A DNA stretch of 35,294 bases from Gemmatimonadetes bacterium 13_1_20CM_4_69_16 (GTDB taxonomy: Bacteria > Gemmatimonadota > Gemmatimonadetes > Gemmatimonadales > GWC2-71-9). Within the stretch, counting starts at the first letter, position 1. The number at the start of each line of letters is the position of its first letter. Positions 7,962 to 15,203 of the stretch are shown piece by piece. Where the stretch lies: the NCBI GenBank assembly GCA_001919865.1, contig MNIR01000046.1:1-35294 (forward strand), given 5' to 3'. A model generated the notes under the pieces. It saw only the letters and a program-made list of their open reading frames with translations. It was not told where the DNA came from and did no database searches. The translations under genes and the position numbers were made by a program.

Positions 7962-8957
7962 ATGCCGCGCACCGAGTTCATCGCCACGGCGTTCCACGTC
8001 CCCGAGCGGGTCGTCACCAACGACGACCTGGCGCAGATCATGGACACGTCCGACGAATGGATCACCCAGCGCAGCGGCATCAAGACCCGTCACTGGGTCT
8101 CCGACGGCGAGACCGGCGCGAGCCTCGCGACGGCAGCCGCGCGCAAGGCGCTCGCCAAGGCGGGCATGCGGCCCGCTGAGCTGGACTGCATCGTCTACTG
8201 CACCTGCACGCCCGATCACTTCGAACCCGGTAACGGCGTGTTCCTCGAGCGCGAGCTCGGCTTGAGCGACATCCCCGCCATCGACGTTCGTAACCAGTGC
8301 TCGGGGTTCATCTATGGCCTTTCGGTCGCGGACGCCTGGATCCGCACCGGGCAATACCGTCGCGTGCTGCTGGTCGGCGCCGAGGTGCATTCCCGGGGCC
8401 TCGACAGGACGACCCGCGGTCGGGACACGACGGTGTTGTTCGGCGACGGCGCGGGCGTCGCCATCCTCGGCCCCACCGACGATCCCGAGCGGGGCGTGCT
8501 GTCCACCCACCTGTTCGCCGACGGTCGCCACGCCGAGAAGCTGTGGGTCGACGCGCCCGGACTCGCGCACGATCCCTTCATCAGCGAGCAGCTGATACGT
8601 GAGGGAAAGCACCACGCGGTGATGGAAGGCCGCGAGGTGTTCAAGTACGCCTCGATACTGATGCCGCAATCGGTCGCCGCGGCGCTTGAGGCGAACCACG
8701 TGACCCCGGGCGACGTGAAGCTGCTCGTCCCCCACCAGGCGAACCTGCGGATCATCGAGATGGTGCAGAAGGCGGTCGGCCTGCGGGACGATCAGGTGTA
8801 CACCAATATCGACCGGTACGGCAACACCACCGCGGCCTCGATCCCGATCGCGCTCGACGAGGCGCTGTGCGAGGGCCGGCTGGCGCGCGGCGACCTCTTG
8901 CTCCTCACCGCGTTCGGGTCGGGGTTTACCTGGGCGAGCGCGGCGGTGCGGTGGTAG
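7962..8957 (+). CDS. fabH: Beta-ketoacyl-ACP synthase III (KAS III)
   Basis: At 331 residues it matches the usual FabH length. The thiolase-fold catalytic triad is complete: Cys 113 in RNQCSGFIYG, His 258 in VPHQANLRI and Asn 288 in RYGNTTAAS. The C-terminus has the usual LLLLTAFGSGFTWASA. KAS III condenses acetyl- or other acyl-CoA primers with malonyl-ACP to start fatty acid synthesis in the cytoplasm. AAGGAAG at 7951-7957 sets the ATG at 7962. No other fatty acid synthesis gene is nearby, so it could be a second copy, an orphan housekeeping copy, or a related KAS III-like enzyme making another product. It ends three bases from the opposing stop. Confidence 0.88.
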   Translation: MPRTEFIATAFHVPERVVTNDDLAQIMDTSDEWITQRSGIKTRHWVSDGETGASLATAAARKALAKAGMRPAELDCIVYCTCTPDHFEPGNGVFLERELGLSDIPAIDVRNQCSGFIYGLSVADAWIRTGQYRRVLLVGAEVHSRGLDRTTRGRDTTVLFGDGAGVAILGPTDDPERGVLSTHLFADGRHAEKLWVDAPGLAHDPFISEQLIREGKHHAVMEGREVFKYASILMPQSVAAALEANHVTPGDVKLLVPHQANLRIIEMVQKAVGLRDDQVYTNIDRYGNTTAASIPIALDEALCEGRLARGDLLLLTAFGSGFTWASAAVRW

Positions 8958-8960
8958 GCT

Positions 8961-9587
8961 TCACCCGCCCGCTTCCGCCTTCAGCTCCTTGAGCTCCTGC
9001 GCCGCCGCGTCTCCGTGCGCGGTCCCGCGATACCGGTCCGCGAGTCGGGCCAGCTCCACCTTGAGCCGATCGCGCCGGCCGCTCTTGCGGTAGAGATCGA
9101 TCAGCGCGTTGCTCGCGGCATACTGCCGCCGCGGGTCGGCGCTGCGCCGGCGCGCCTCGAGATACTGCTGTTCCGCCCCCGCGGGGTCGGCGAGGTGGCG
9201 CTCCAGCAGCTCCGCCAGCCTGATCCGCGGGTCGCAGTCGTCGGGATCGACCCGGACGAGATCCCGGAAGTACTCCGCCGCTTCGGCATACTGGCCGCGA
9301 GCGATGAGCAGGTCCTGCTCCGGGTAGCTGCGCGGCGGCGGGATATCGCCCGCCGCGAGCAGCGTCTTCGCCAGGAGCACGGACGTCCTGCTCACGCTGT
9401 GCGCGATCAGTCGCACACCGGCCACCGTGATGGGGACGTTCGCGACCAGCAACGCCACGAACACGCCGGCGGAGATCACACCATCGCGGAGCAGCTTGAA
9501 CCACAGGGCGGAAAGGATGATGAAACACGCCGGCCCGAAATAGAGGGCGATGCGCAGGACGATCAGGCCGTCGTCTTCGTCCGTCAC
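8961..9587 (-). CDS. Membrane protein with TPR-like C-terminal domain
   Basis: About 208 residues if translation starts at the GTG of the GTGA overlap with the M16 gene stop (9584-9587). A GTG six codons earlier (9605) is the alternative. Two transmembrane helices (IALYFGPACFIILSALWFKLL and the GVFVALLVANVPITVAGVRL region) are followed by about 110 cytoplasmic or periplasmic residues. These have TPR-like helices: LLIARGQYAEAAEYFRDLVR, and later AEQQYLEARRRSADPRRQYA. It is the third gene of the M16 operon and probably helps assemble or scaffold the peptidases, which is inference from position only. Confidence 0.75.
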   Translation of the reverse strand: MTDEDDGLIVLRIALYFGPACFIILSALWFKLLRDGVISAGVFVALLVANVPITVAGVRLIAHSVSRTSVLLAKTLLAAGDIPPPRSYPEQDLLIARGQYAEAAEYFRDLVRVDPDDCDPRIRLAELLERHLADPAGAEQQYLEARRRSADPRRQYAASNALIDLYRKSGRRDRLKVELARLADRYRGTAHGDAAAQELKELKAEAGG

Positions 9588-11023
9588 TTCACGTCTTGCC
9601 CCCACAGGTCGCGGTACACGATGGGGCCTTCGTTCAACGCCTTGATCCCCGCCTCGATCTGGCTCTTGTCCCCCACGATCACGATGTCGAAGTGATCGGG
9701 GTCGATGTACTGCCGCGCCACCCGCTGCACGTCGGCCGCGGTGACCGTGTTGATCCGCTCGGCGTAGTGGGCGAAGTAGTCGAGCGGCAGCCCGTACACC
9801 AGCAGCTCGCGGAACCTGGCTGCCGCGGCCGCCGTCGTCTCGAAGTCCGCCGGCAGGCCGAGCGTGATGTACGCCTTCGCCTTGGCGAGCTCGGCGTCGG
9901 GCACGGCCTCGTCGCGGATGCGCCGCAACTCCTTCAAGAACTCGATCAGCGAGCTGTCGGTCTTGGCAGTCACGACCGAGGCGCTGGCGACGAACGGGCC
10001 GGCCAGCCGGCCCGCCGTGAACTGAGAAAACGCCCCGTAGGTGTAGCCGTGCGTCTCGCGCAGGTTCTGGTTAAGCCGCGACGTAAACGACCCGCCGAGG
10101 ATGGTGTTCAGGACCTGGAGCGCGAAGTAGTCCGGCGTCGTGCGCGCCACCCCGACGTGCCCGATGCGGATCACCGACTGTGCGGCACCCGGTTTGTCGA
10201 CGAGGTATACCGCGCGGGACGCCGGCGCCGGCGCCGCCGCCCCAGGCAGGGCGGGCACCGACCCTCGCTCCCACGCGCCCAACCGCGCGGTGAGGAGCCG
10301 CCGCGCCGCGGCGAGCGTCACGTCGCCCACGATCAGGATGCGAGCCGCGTTGGGGCGGTAGGAGGCCCGATAGAACTCCGTCACGCGGTCGCGCGACAGC
10401 ACGGTCGTGGAGGCCTCCGTGCCGTTGAGCGGGCGCCCGTAGGGGTGGGCCCGCCCGAACACGATCGCCGGGAACGCGATGCCGGCCATCGCCACCGGGT
10501 TGTCTCCCAGCTGGACGATCTGGGCGCGCCGCAGCTCCCGTTGCCGGACGACTTCGGAGTCGGCAAAGGTGGGCCGCAGCACGAGGTCCGCCAGCAGATC
10601 GAGCGCCGGCTCGAGGCGCCGCTTCGGAACGTGCAGCGACACCGTCGCCGCATCGTAGCTCGCCGCCGTGTTGAGCTGCGCCCCGAGGAACGCCGCCTCG
10701 TCCGCGATCTCGAGCGCCCCGCGCCGACCCGCCCCCTGCTGCAACATCGTAGCGGTGAAGGTGGCGAGGCCGGGCAGGTCCACGGGATCGCGCGCCGCGC
10801 CGGCGTCGAGCACTAGCTGCACGTCCACCACGGGCACCTTGTGCATCTCGACGACGGCGAGCTCGAGCCCGTTCGCGAGTGCCGCGGTCTGCACCGCGGG
10901 CAGCTTCAGCGCCGGTGGAGGAGGCAGCGCCGGCGGCTTGGCGCGATCGACCGCCTGCGCCGCCAGACTCGTCGCGCCGAGCAGCACCGCCACCACGCCA
11001 CCCCCCAGCCCGGCCGTCTTCAT
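9584..11023 (-). CDS. M16 family peptidase subunit lacking the zinc motif
   Basis: This 479-residue protein has a signal peptide (MKTAGLGGGVVAVLLGATSL) followed by a proline-rich stretch. It has the two-domain M16 fold. The position of the catalytic HxxEH is degenerate, reading LATFTATML, so it cannot bind zinc there. The later RETHGYTYGAFSQF supplies the Arg/Tyr pair that non-catalytic M16 subunits contribute to the substrate site. It starts with ATGA overlapping the stop of the catalytic M16 gene. Known two-subunit M16 enzymes (bacterial PqqL-like pairs, mitochondrial MPP) work in this arrangement. It probably forms a periplasmic heterodimer with its neighbour. Confidence 0.9.
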   Translation of the reverse strand: MKTAGLGGGVVAVLLGATSLAAQAVDRAKPPALPPPPALKLPAVQTAALANGLELAVVEMHKVPVVDVQLVLDAGAARDPVDLPGLATFTATMLQQGAGRRGALEIADEAAFLGAQLNTAASYDAATVSLHVPKRRLEPALDLLADLVLRPTFADSEVVRQRELRRAQIVQLGDNPVAMAGIAFPAIVFGRAHPYGRPLNGTEASTTVLSRDRVTEFYRASYRPNAARILIVGDVTLAAARRLLTARLGAWERGSVPALPGAAAPAPASRAVYLVDKPGAAQSVIRIGHVGVARTTPDYFALQVLNTILGGSFTSRLNQNLRETHGYTYGAFSQFTAGRLAGPFVASASVVTAKTDSSLIEFLKELRRIRDEAVPDAELAKAKAYITLGLPADFETTAAAAARFRELLVYGLPLDYFAHYAERINTVTAADVQRVARQYIDPDHFDIVIVGDKSQIEAGIKALNEGPIVYRDLWGQDVK

Positions 11024-12402
11024 GGGGTCACCCCCTGCTTCACCGCCAGCTCCGGCTTACCCTGTGGCACGACGCTCAAGACGACCCGATGCGCGTCGAC
11101 CAGGTAACGCCGCACTGCTCCTTGCACGTCGACCGCGGTCACCTTGCGATAGCGATCCAAGTCTTTTTGGAAGTAATCCGGCGTCCCGACGAAATAGTTG
11201 TAGAAGTTGAGCTGGTCCGCCTTGCCGCCGAAGCCGCCCACGCGCTCCATGCGCGAGAGGAACTGCGCTTCGAACGTGTTTTGCGCCCGCTCCACCTCCC
11301 GCGGCGTCGGCCCCGCCAGGGCGAGCTTCCGCACTTCCTCGTCGATCACTCGCTCCAGCTCGCTCAAGTCGTGCCCCGGGCGCGCCGTGGCCCAGAGCTC
11401 GAACTTCCCGTCGATCCGCCCGCCGTCCTGGAACGCGACCACGTCCGTCGCGATCTGCAGCTCGTATACGAGGCGCTTGTACAGCCGCGACGACCGGCCC
11501 CCCGCCAACACATTGGCCAGCACGTCGAGCGTCGCGTCCCCGTCGGCGAACGCCTTCATGCTGTGCCACGCATCGTAGACGCGCGGCACCTGCACCCGGT
11601 CTTCCAGCGTGGCGTAGATGTCCGTCCCGAGAGTGACGGCCGGCGGCGGGGTGCGCGTCACCGCGGGGCCGCGTGGGATCTCCCCGAAGTAGCGCTCCAC
11701 GAGCTGCCGGGCGTCACGCGGCGTGATGTCCCCGGCGATCGCGAGCGTGGCGTTGTTGGGGGTGTAGTAACTGCGGAAAAACCCGCGCACATCATCCAGC
11801 GTCGCCGCCTGCAGGTCGGCCATGGAGCCGATCACGGGCCAGTGGTATGGATGCTCGGGCGGGTAGAGCCGCTGCAGGATGTTCTCTTCCGCCAGCCCGT
11901 ACGGCCGGTTCTCGTAGCTCTGGCGTCGCTCGTTCTGCACTACCCCGCGCTGTACGTCTACCTTCTCCGCGGTGATCTCAGGGAGCAGGAACCCCATGCG
12001 GTCCGAGTCGAGCCACAGCATCAGCGCCAGCACATTGCTCGGCGCATCCTCGTAATAGTTGGTCCGGTCCTCGGCGGTGGATGCGTTGTTGTCTCCCCCC
12101 GTCGCCTCGAGCAGCTTGTCGAACTCACCAGTCGGCACGTGCTGCGAGCCCATGAACATGATGTGCTCGAACAGATGCGCGAACCCGGTGCGCCCGGGCT
12201 TCTCGTCCGCCGAGCCGACGTGATACCACATGTTCACCGCCACGAGCGGCACCGAGTGATCCTCGTGCAGCAGCACCTGCAGCCCGTTGGGCAGCGTGAA
12301 CGTCTGGTAGGGGACCCGCAGCGACTGGGCGGAGAGGCGGTCGGACGGTCGGGCGGTCAGGAGCCCCAGCAACGCCGCCGTCGCGGTGGCGATGTTTCGC
12401 AT
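11020..12402 (-). CDS. M16 family zinc peptidase, catalytic subunit
   Basis: The product is 460 residues from ATG 12402; the ATG directly before it (12405) lies only two bases from GAGGAG, so the second is favoured. The inverted zinc motif HLFEH is at residues 76-80, and the distal Glu is about residue 158 in VVQNERRQSYENRPYG. The signal peptide ends ARPSDRLSAQ; the DNA of this part is a degenerate GGTCGGACGG repeat. M16 enzymes degrade peptides inside a clamshell chamber. It is the first gene of a three-gene operon with the non-catalytic M16 and the TPR-like membrane protein. Confidence 0.93.
   Translation of the reverse strand: MRNIATATAALLGLLTARPSDRLSAQSLRVPYQTFTLPNGLQVLLHEDHSVPLVAVNMWYHVGSADEKPGRTGFAHLFEHIMFMGSQHVPTGEFDKLLEATGGDNNASTAEDRTNYYEDAPSNVLALMLWLDSDRMGFLLPEITAEKVDVQRGVVQNERRQSYENRPYGLAEENILQRLYPPEHPYHWPVIGSMADLQAATLDDVRGFFRSYYTPNNATLAIAGDITPRDARQLVERYFGEIPRGPAVTRTPPPAVTLGTDIYATLEDRVQVPRVYDAWHSMKAFADGDATLDVLANVLAGGRSSRLYKRLVYELQIATDVVAFQDGGRIDGKFELWATARPGHDLSELERVIDEEVRKLALAGPTPREVERAQNTFEAQFLSRMERVGGFGGKADQLNFYNYFVGTPDYFQKDLDRYRKVTAVDVQGAVRRYLVDAHRVVLSVVPQGKPELAVKQGVTP
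12336..12360. repeat. GGCGGTCGGACGG-type simple repeat inside the M16 signal peptide
   Basis: A degenerate tandem of GGTCGG, ACGGTC and GGGCGGTC units encodes the ARPSDRLS end of the signal peptide. It belongs to the same repeat family as the patches near 7593, 23294 and 27459. Confidence 0.5.
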
Positions 12403-12449
12403 CATTACTCCTCTGATTCCGAAGTGTACGAAACAGTTGCAAGCTGCGC

Positions 12450-12486
12450 CGTCGTCCTTCCCCTTCCCTTCCCCTTCCCATTCCCC
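12450..12486. repeat. Polypyrimidine CCTT-rich tract between divergent genes
   Basis: An almost pure pyrimidine stretch with repeated CCTTCCC units lies in the 174-base space between the M16 operon (-) and the small membrane protein gene (+). The rest of this spacer holds the GAGGAG ribosome site of the M16 gene and AAGGAG of the plus-strand gene. I saw no other feature. Such tracts can form triplex DNA, which is not shown here. Confidence 0.6.
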
Positions 12487-12576
12487 ACCCTGCGACCGCG
12501 CTGTGTCGAGCTGCGGAGATTTGCACCCGAAACAGTGCCCCTGCAACTTGCGTACGGGACCCGACAAGGAGAAACG

Positions 12577-12837
12577 ATGATCATCGGGCTGGGATTGTTG
12601 GTTGGTGGCGCGGCGTTGGGCGGCGGCTTCGTGGCGGCGCGGAATTTCGTGCGACGCCGCTTGCGCTACGTCGATGCGGTGCAGCGGCCGGCGGCGCCCG
12701 TCGTGGCGGGGCTCGCGGCTACGGCGATCGCGCTCCCCGTGGCGCTCCTGCCGGTCGTCACGGTGGCGACCGCGGTGGCGTTCGGGGTGGGCGTGGCAAG
12801 CGGGGTGGCGAGCGGACGGAGGCAGCCGCAACCCTAA
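12577..12837 (+). CDS. Small Gly/Ala-rich membrane protein
   Basis: It is 86 residues from ATG 12577 with AAGGAG at 12566-12571. The N-terminal helix (MIIGLGLLVGGAALGGGFVA) and a second long hydrophobic region (APVVAGLAATAIALPVALLP and beyond) flank a basic loop ARNFVRRRLRYVDAVQ. The C-terminus is SGRRQPQP. I do not recognise a family. Glycine- and alanine-rich helices suggest packing in the membrane. Its stop TAA (12835-12837) overlaps the opposing TAG stop of the HD-domain gene by two bases. Confidence 0.65.
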   Translation: MIIGLGLLVGGAALGGGFVAARNFVRRRLRYVDAVQRPAAPVVAGLAATAIALPVALLPVVTVATAVAFGVGVASGVASGRRQPQP

Positions 12838-13763
12838 ACGACTCGCAACTCCTGCATCACGCCGCCGGACACCTCGGGCCGGCCCGCCACGCTGCGCAAC
12901 GCCCGCACCGCGTCGTTGGCGAACGTCTTCCCGGCCCCCTTCTCCACTTCTTCGAGCGCGCTCCACTTGGGGAACGCAGCGCGCACCGGCGTCGCCATCT
13001 GCAACGTCTCGAACGCGTCCGCCACGGCCAGGATCTTCACCGTAACCGGGAGCGGCAACGCCTCGATGTCCCAGTCCTCTCCCACGATCTCGTAGTAGTG
13101 CCCGTACTCACTGATGATCTGGGCCGCGCCGCGCATCACGCGCGCCACGGCGACCGCCGGGTCGGTGACCGAGCCTGACAGCAGCCGGAGCAGCCGCTGA
13201 TCGCGCGTGCCCACTTCGTGCAGCAGCGCCGCCACCCGCAGGTTCTCGAGGTCCTCTTCGGGGAGCCTGAGCTCCCGCGCCATCGCCACCGCCACCTCCG
13301 CCACGCGGTTCGAGTGGCCTTGCTGGGTTCGCTCGGTGGATTCGATGTGATAGGTGAGCAGCTCGAGGATCGCGAGGTAGGCATTCTTCACGTCGCCCAG
13401 GCGCGTCTGCCGCTGCTCGGCGAGCGTGCCTACCACGTAGCCCGTGAGGATCAGAAACCCGGCCCACGGCGTGAGCGCGAGCAGGGCGTCGCCGTAGAAC
13501 CCCGGCAGCATGTCCAGGCCCTGCACGCTCTGATAGAACGCTACCAGGGCCACGACGAACAGCCCAGCCAGCACCGCGAACCGCCGGCCGCCGTAAAAGC
13601 CGGCGAGGATCATCGGCAGATAGTAGAAGCTCAGGAACGCGAACTTCTGCTCTACGAAGGCGTGGATCGCCACCATGGCGAACACGAGGAGCAGTACGAA
13701 AATCCGCTCGAAATGGCGGAAGAAGAAGAACTTGGCGCGCTCCAGTAAGCGTGGCTGGACCAC
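12834..13763 (-). CDS. Membrane protein with degenerate HD/HD-GYP-like domain
   Basis: Translation gives 309 residues from GTG 13763, with GAGGAG six bases upstream. About four transmembrane helices fill residues 17-120 (FERIFVLLLVFAMVAIHAFV, then FYYLPMILAGFYGGRRFAVL and two more). A helical linker with an ESTERTQQGHSNRVAEVAVA segment leads into an HD-type domain. The expected metal-binding HD reads LLHEVG, so Asp is replaced by Glu. The HHE and GYP motifs of HD-GYP c-di-GMP phosphodiesterases are not recognisable; instead there is an ISEYGHYYEIVGEDWD segment. LPVTVKILAVADAFETL is the typical later helix. It may be a catalytically dead sensor rather than an active phosphodiesterase. Confidence 0.8.
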   Translation of the reverse strand: MVQPRLLERAKFFFFRHFERIFVLLLVFAMVAIHAFVEQKFAFLSFYYLPMILAGFYGGRRFAVLAGLFVVALVAFYQSVQGLDMLPGFYGDALLALTPWAGFLILTGYVVGTLAEQRQTRLGDVKNAYLAILELLTYHIESTERTQQGHSNRVAEVAVAMARELRLPEEDLENLRVAALLHEVGTRDQRLLRLLSGSVTDPAVAVARVMRGAAQIISEYGHYYEIVGEDWDIEALPLPVTVKILAVADAFETLQMATPVRAAFPKWSALEEVEKGAGKTFANDAVRALRSVAGRPEVSGGVMQELRVV

Positions 13764-13802
13764 GGAGACTCCTCGCGTCGAATTGTCGTTGGGCGCGCTC
13801 CC

Positions 13803-13830
13803 AAGGTAGAAGAGCGGCGGGCCGGCGCAA
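13803..13830 (-). promoter_or_regulatory. Putative sigma-70 promoter of the HD-domain gene
   Basis: On the minus strand TTGCGC (13825-13830) and TACCTT (13803-13808) are separated by 16 bases. They lie about 40 bases before the GTG start. The same -10 hexamer appears before the chemoreceptor gene. The prediction is from consensus only. Confidence 0.4.
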
Positions 13831-13837
13831 TACCCAG

Positions 13838-14290
13838 TCAGGTCGTCCTGAGGGCGCCCCGCACATTGTGCGGCGGGAACTCGACGATCTCGGCGCGCGC
13901 GACCCCCGCCGTCACGTAGGGGTCCTCCGCCACCACCGCTTCCAGGGTCGCCCGGTCGGGGGCGACCGCGATGAGGACGCCACCGTCCGGCGGGTCGCGC
14001 CGCGCCCAGGCGTGAAACACGCCGCGCGCCGCGTGCGCCTCGAGGTGGCGAACATGTGCGGGACGCACCGCCTCCACTTCCGGCAACGGCCGCGTGTACT
14101 CGAGCAGGACGACAAAGAGCATCGCTTCCTCGTAACCAGAACAGGTGAGCAAGGGGAGCTGCGGGTAGCGCACGAACTGCACATCAGTGTCGGCGCGGCG
14201 ACAGCGGAAGAACGCCGACCCACGCCGGTTGGCGACCGACCGCATCCAACGGCACGTGAAGCACAGACCCACTGAGCCGGCATCGCTCAT
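13838..14290 (-). CDS. Cys-rich small domain fused to YCII-like domain
   Basis: The continuous frame from ATG 14290 gives 150 residues. The first 56 form a small Cys-rich unit: CFTC at 10-13, Cys 30 and Cys 49 (LLTCSGYE), with RRGSAFFRC and RADTD. I recall this pattern in stand-alone small bacterial proteins, probably zinc- or iron-binding. Residues 57-150 form a YCII-like ferredoxin-fold domain (LFVVLLEYTRPLPEVEAVRP, then HLEAHAARG, GVLIAVAP and EDPYVTAGVA). Met 57 is preceded by GAGGAAG, a good ribosome site, so the YCII part may also be made alone from 14122. TAGCTT exactly seven bases before ATG 14290 suggests a leaderless start for the longer form. Function unknown. Confidence 0.7.
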   Translation of the reverse strand: MSDAGSVGLCFTCRWMRSVANRRGSAFFRCRRADTDVQFVRYPQLPLLTCSGYEEAMLFVVLLEYTRPLPEVEAVRPAHVRHLEAHAARGVFHAWARRDPPDGGVLIAVAPDRATLEAVVAEDPYVTAGVARAEIVEFPPHNVRGALRTT

Positions 14291-14297
14291 GCGCCGG

Positions 14298-14303
14298 AAG
14301 CTA
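14298..14303 (-). promoter_or_regulatory. TANNNT (-10-like) box before the Cys-rich/YCII gene
   Basis: On the minus strand TAGCTT lies seven bases before ATG 14290 and there is no Shine-Dalgarno. This is the arrangement expected for a leaderless mRNA. No convincing -35 was found. Confidence 0.35.
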
Positions 14304-14344
14304 CTCTGGCGTTTTCGTCGCACCATTCCCCATTTTGCGCCATG
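14304..14344 (+). promoter_or_regulatory. Upstream element of hpt-rec 1, repeated before hpt-rec 2
   Basis: This region starts CTCTGGCGTTTTCG and ends TTCCCCATTTTG near the ATG. A matching block at 15161-15203 precedes the second hpt-rec gene (CTCTGGCTTTTTCG and TTTCCCCATCTTG). Neither has a Shine-Dalgarno. CATTTT and CATCTT sit five or seven bases before the ATGs and could be -10 boxes of leaderless transcripts. Conservation outside the coding regions suggests a regulatory function or recent duplication. Confidence 0.45.
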
Positions 14345-15112
14345 AGCAGCGACGCCACGACGCCCGAGCTGCCGCCGGGCCTGCTGGAGGAGTACCTCAC
14401 CGGCATGCGCCGCCAGCTCGGCGAGCTCGCCGGGATCGCCGACGACCTCGACGTTGACGGCGGCGACACACGCGCGCTCGAGCAGCTGCGTCGCGAAACC
14501 CACAAGATCCACGGCTCCGCCGGGTCGTTCGGGTTCTGGAGCGCGTCACGCCTCGCCGCGGGCATGGAGGAGACCGCGAAGGACTGGCTCTCCCGCCCGA
14601 CCGACACCGACGTGGACCGCGGCTCGCTCACCCGGTGGTTCGTCGTGCGGCTCGCCGAAATCCTCCGGCTCGACGTGCCGACGACCCAGCGGGCCGACCG
14701 CCCGAGCGGTCCGATCCTCCAGGCGGACCTGCTCAACGTGCCCGAGGTGATCGTGGTGGAGGACGATCCCGCACTCGCCGAGCTGCTCGAGTACGGGCTG
14801 CGCTCGCGGGCGTACCGGTTCGCGTGCTACCGCGACGGCGGCGAGGCGCTCGGCGACCTACTGGCGCTCGAGACCGGAGAGTCGCACCCGCTGCTGCTGC
14901 TCGACGTGGACCTGCCCGTGGTGGACGGCTATGCCATCTTCGAGGCGTTGGAGCGGGAGCGGCCGGGCGCCTACCGTGTGGTCTTCACCACGGCGCGCGG
15001 GGACGAATCCGAGCAGCGGCGAGGCCTCGAGGCGGGCGCGCTCGAGTATCTCGTGAAACCGATCAGCCTGCGAGTCGCACTCGAGAAGATCCACCGCTGG
15101 GTGGGGAGGTGA
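14342..15112 (+). CDS. Hpt-REC phosphorelay protein 1
   Basis: The product is 256 residues. An N-terminal histidine phosphotransfer domain carries the phospho-acceptor His 54 in ETHKIHGSAGSFGF. A linker of about 20 residues leads to a receiver domain with the acidic pair at 140-142 (VEDD), phospho-acceptor Asp 188 in LLLLDVDLP, the Thr switch in VVFTTARGDE and Lys 239 in YLVKPIS. There is no output domain, so it should pass phosphate or bind a partner rather than DNA. It is 89 bases upstream of a paralogue with the same layout, followed by a HEAT protein and a GT2 enzyme. It probably tunes polysaccharide synthesis, which is inferred from the context. Confidence 0.93.
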   Translation: MSSDATTPELPPGLLEEYLTGMRRQLGELAGIADDLDVDGGDTRALEQLRRETHKIHGSAGSFGFWSASRLAAGMEETAKDWLSRPTDTDVDRGSLTRWFVVRLAEILRLDVPTTQRADRPSGPILQADLLNVPEVIVVEDDPALAELLEYGLRSRAYRFACYRDGGEALGDLLALETGESHPLLLLDVDLPVVDGYAIFEALERERPGAYRVVFTTARGDESEQRRGLEAGALEYLVKPISLRVALEKIHRWVGR

Positions 15113-15160
15113 CGCGGCCGCCGCCGGACGGCAGGCTCTCCGGTTGGTGTCGCAGCGGCG

Positions 15161-15203
15161 CTCTGGCTTTTTCGCCCACGGTTTCCCCATCTTGATGGCC
15201 ATG
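15161..15203 (+). promoter_or_regulatory. Second copy of the hpt-rec upstream element
   Basis: This block repeats the sequence before hpt-rec 1 (see 14304-14344): CTCTGGC, a T-rich run, then TTTCCCCATCTTG, ending at the start codon. An ATG at 15195 lies inside it; the paralogue alignment points to ATG 15201 as the start. Confidence 0.45.

Noticed and set aside
10879-12837. A 652-codon plus-strand frame running into the small membrane protein
   Set aside because: It is antisense to both M16 genes. Only the last 86 codons, with their own AAGGAG and ATG 12577, look like a protein.
14305-14320. A sigma-54-like TGGC-N9-GC element before hpt-rec 1
   Set aside because: The matching block before hpt-rec 2 keeps TGGC but not the GC at -12, so the resemblance is probably chance.
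15195-15200. Alternative start ATG two codons before 15201 in hpt-rec 2
   Set aside because: Alignment with hpt-rec 1 begins at ATG 15201, and neither site has a Shine-Dalgarno to favour the earlier ATG.
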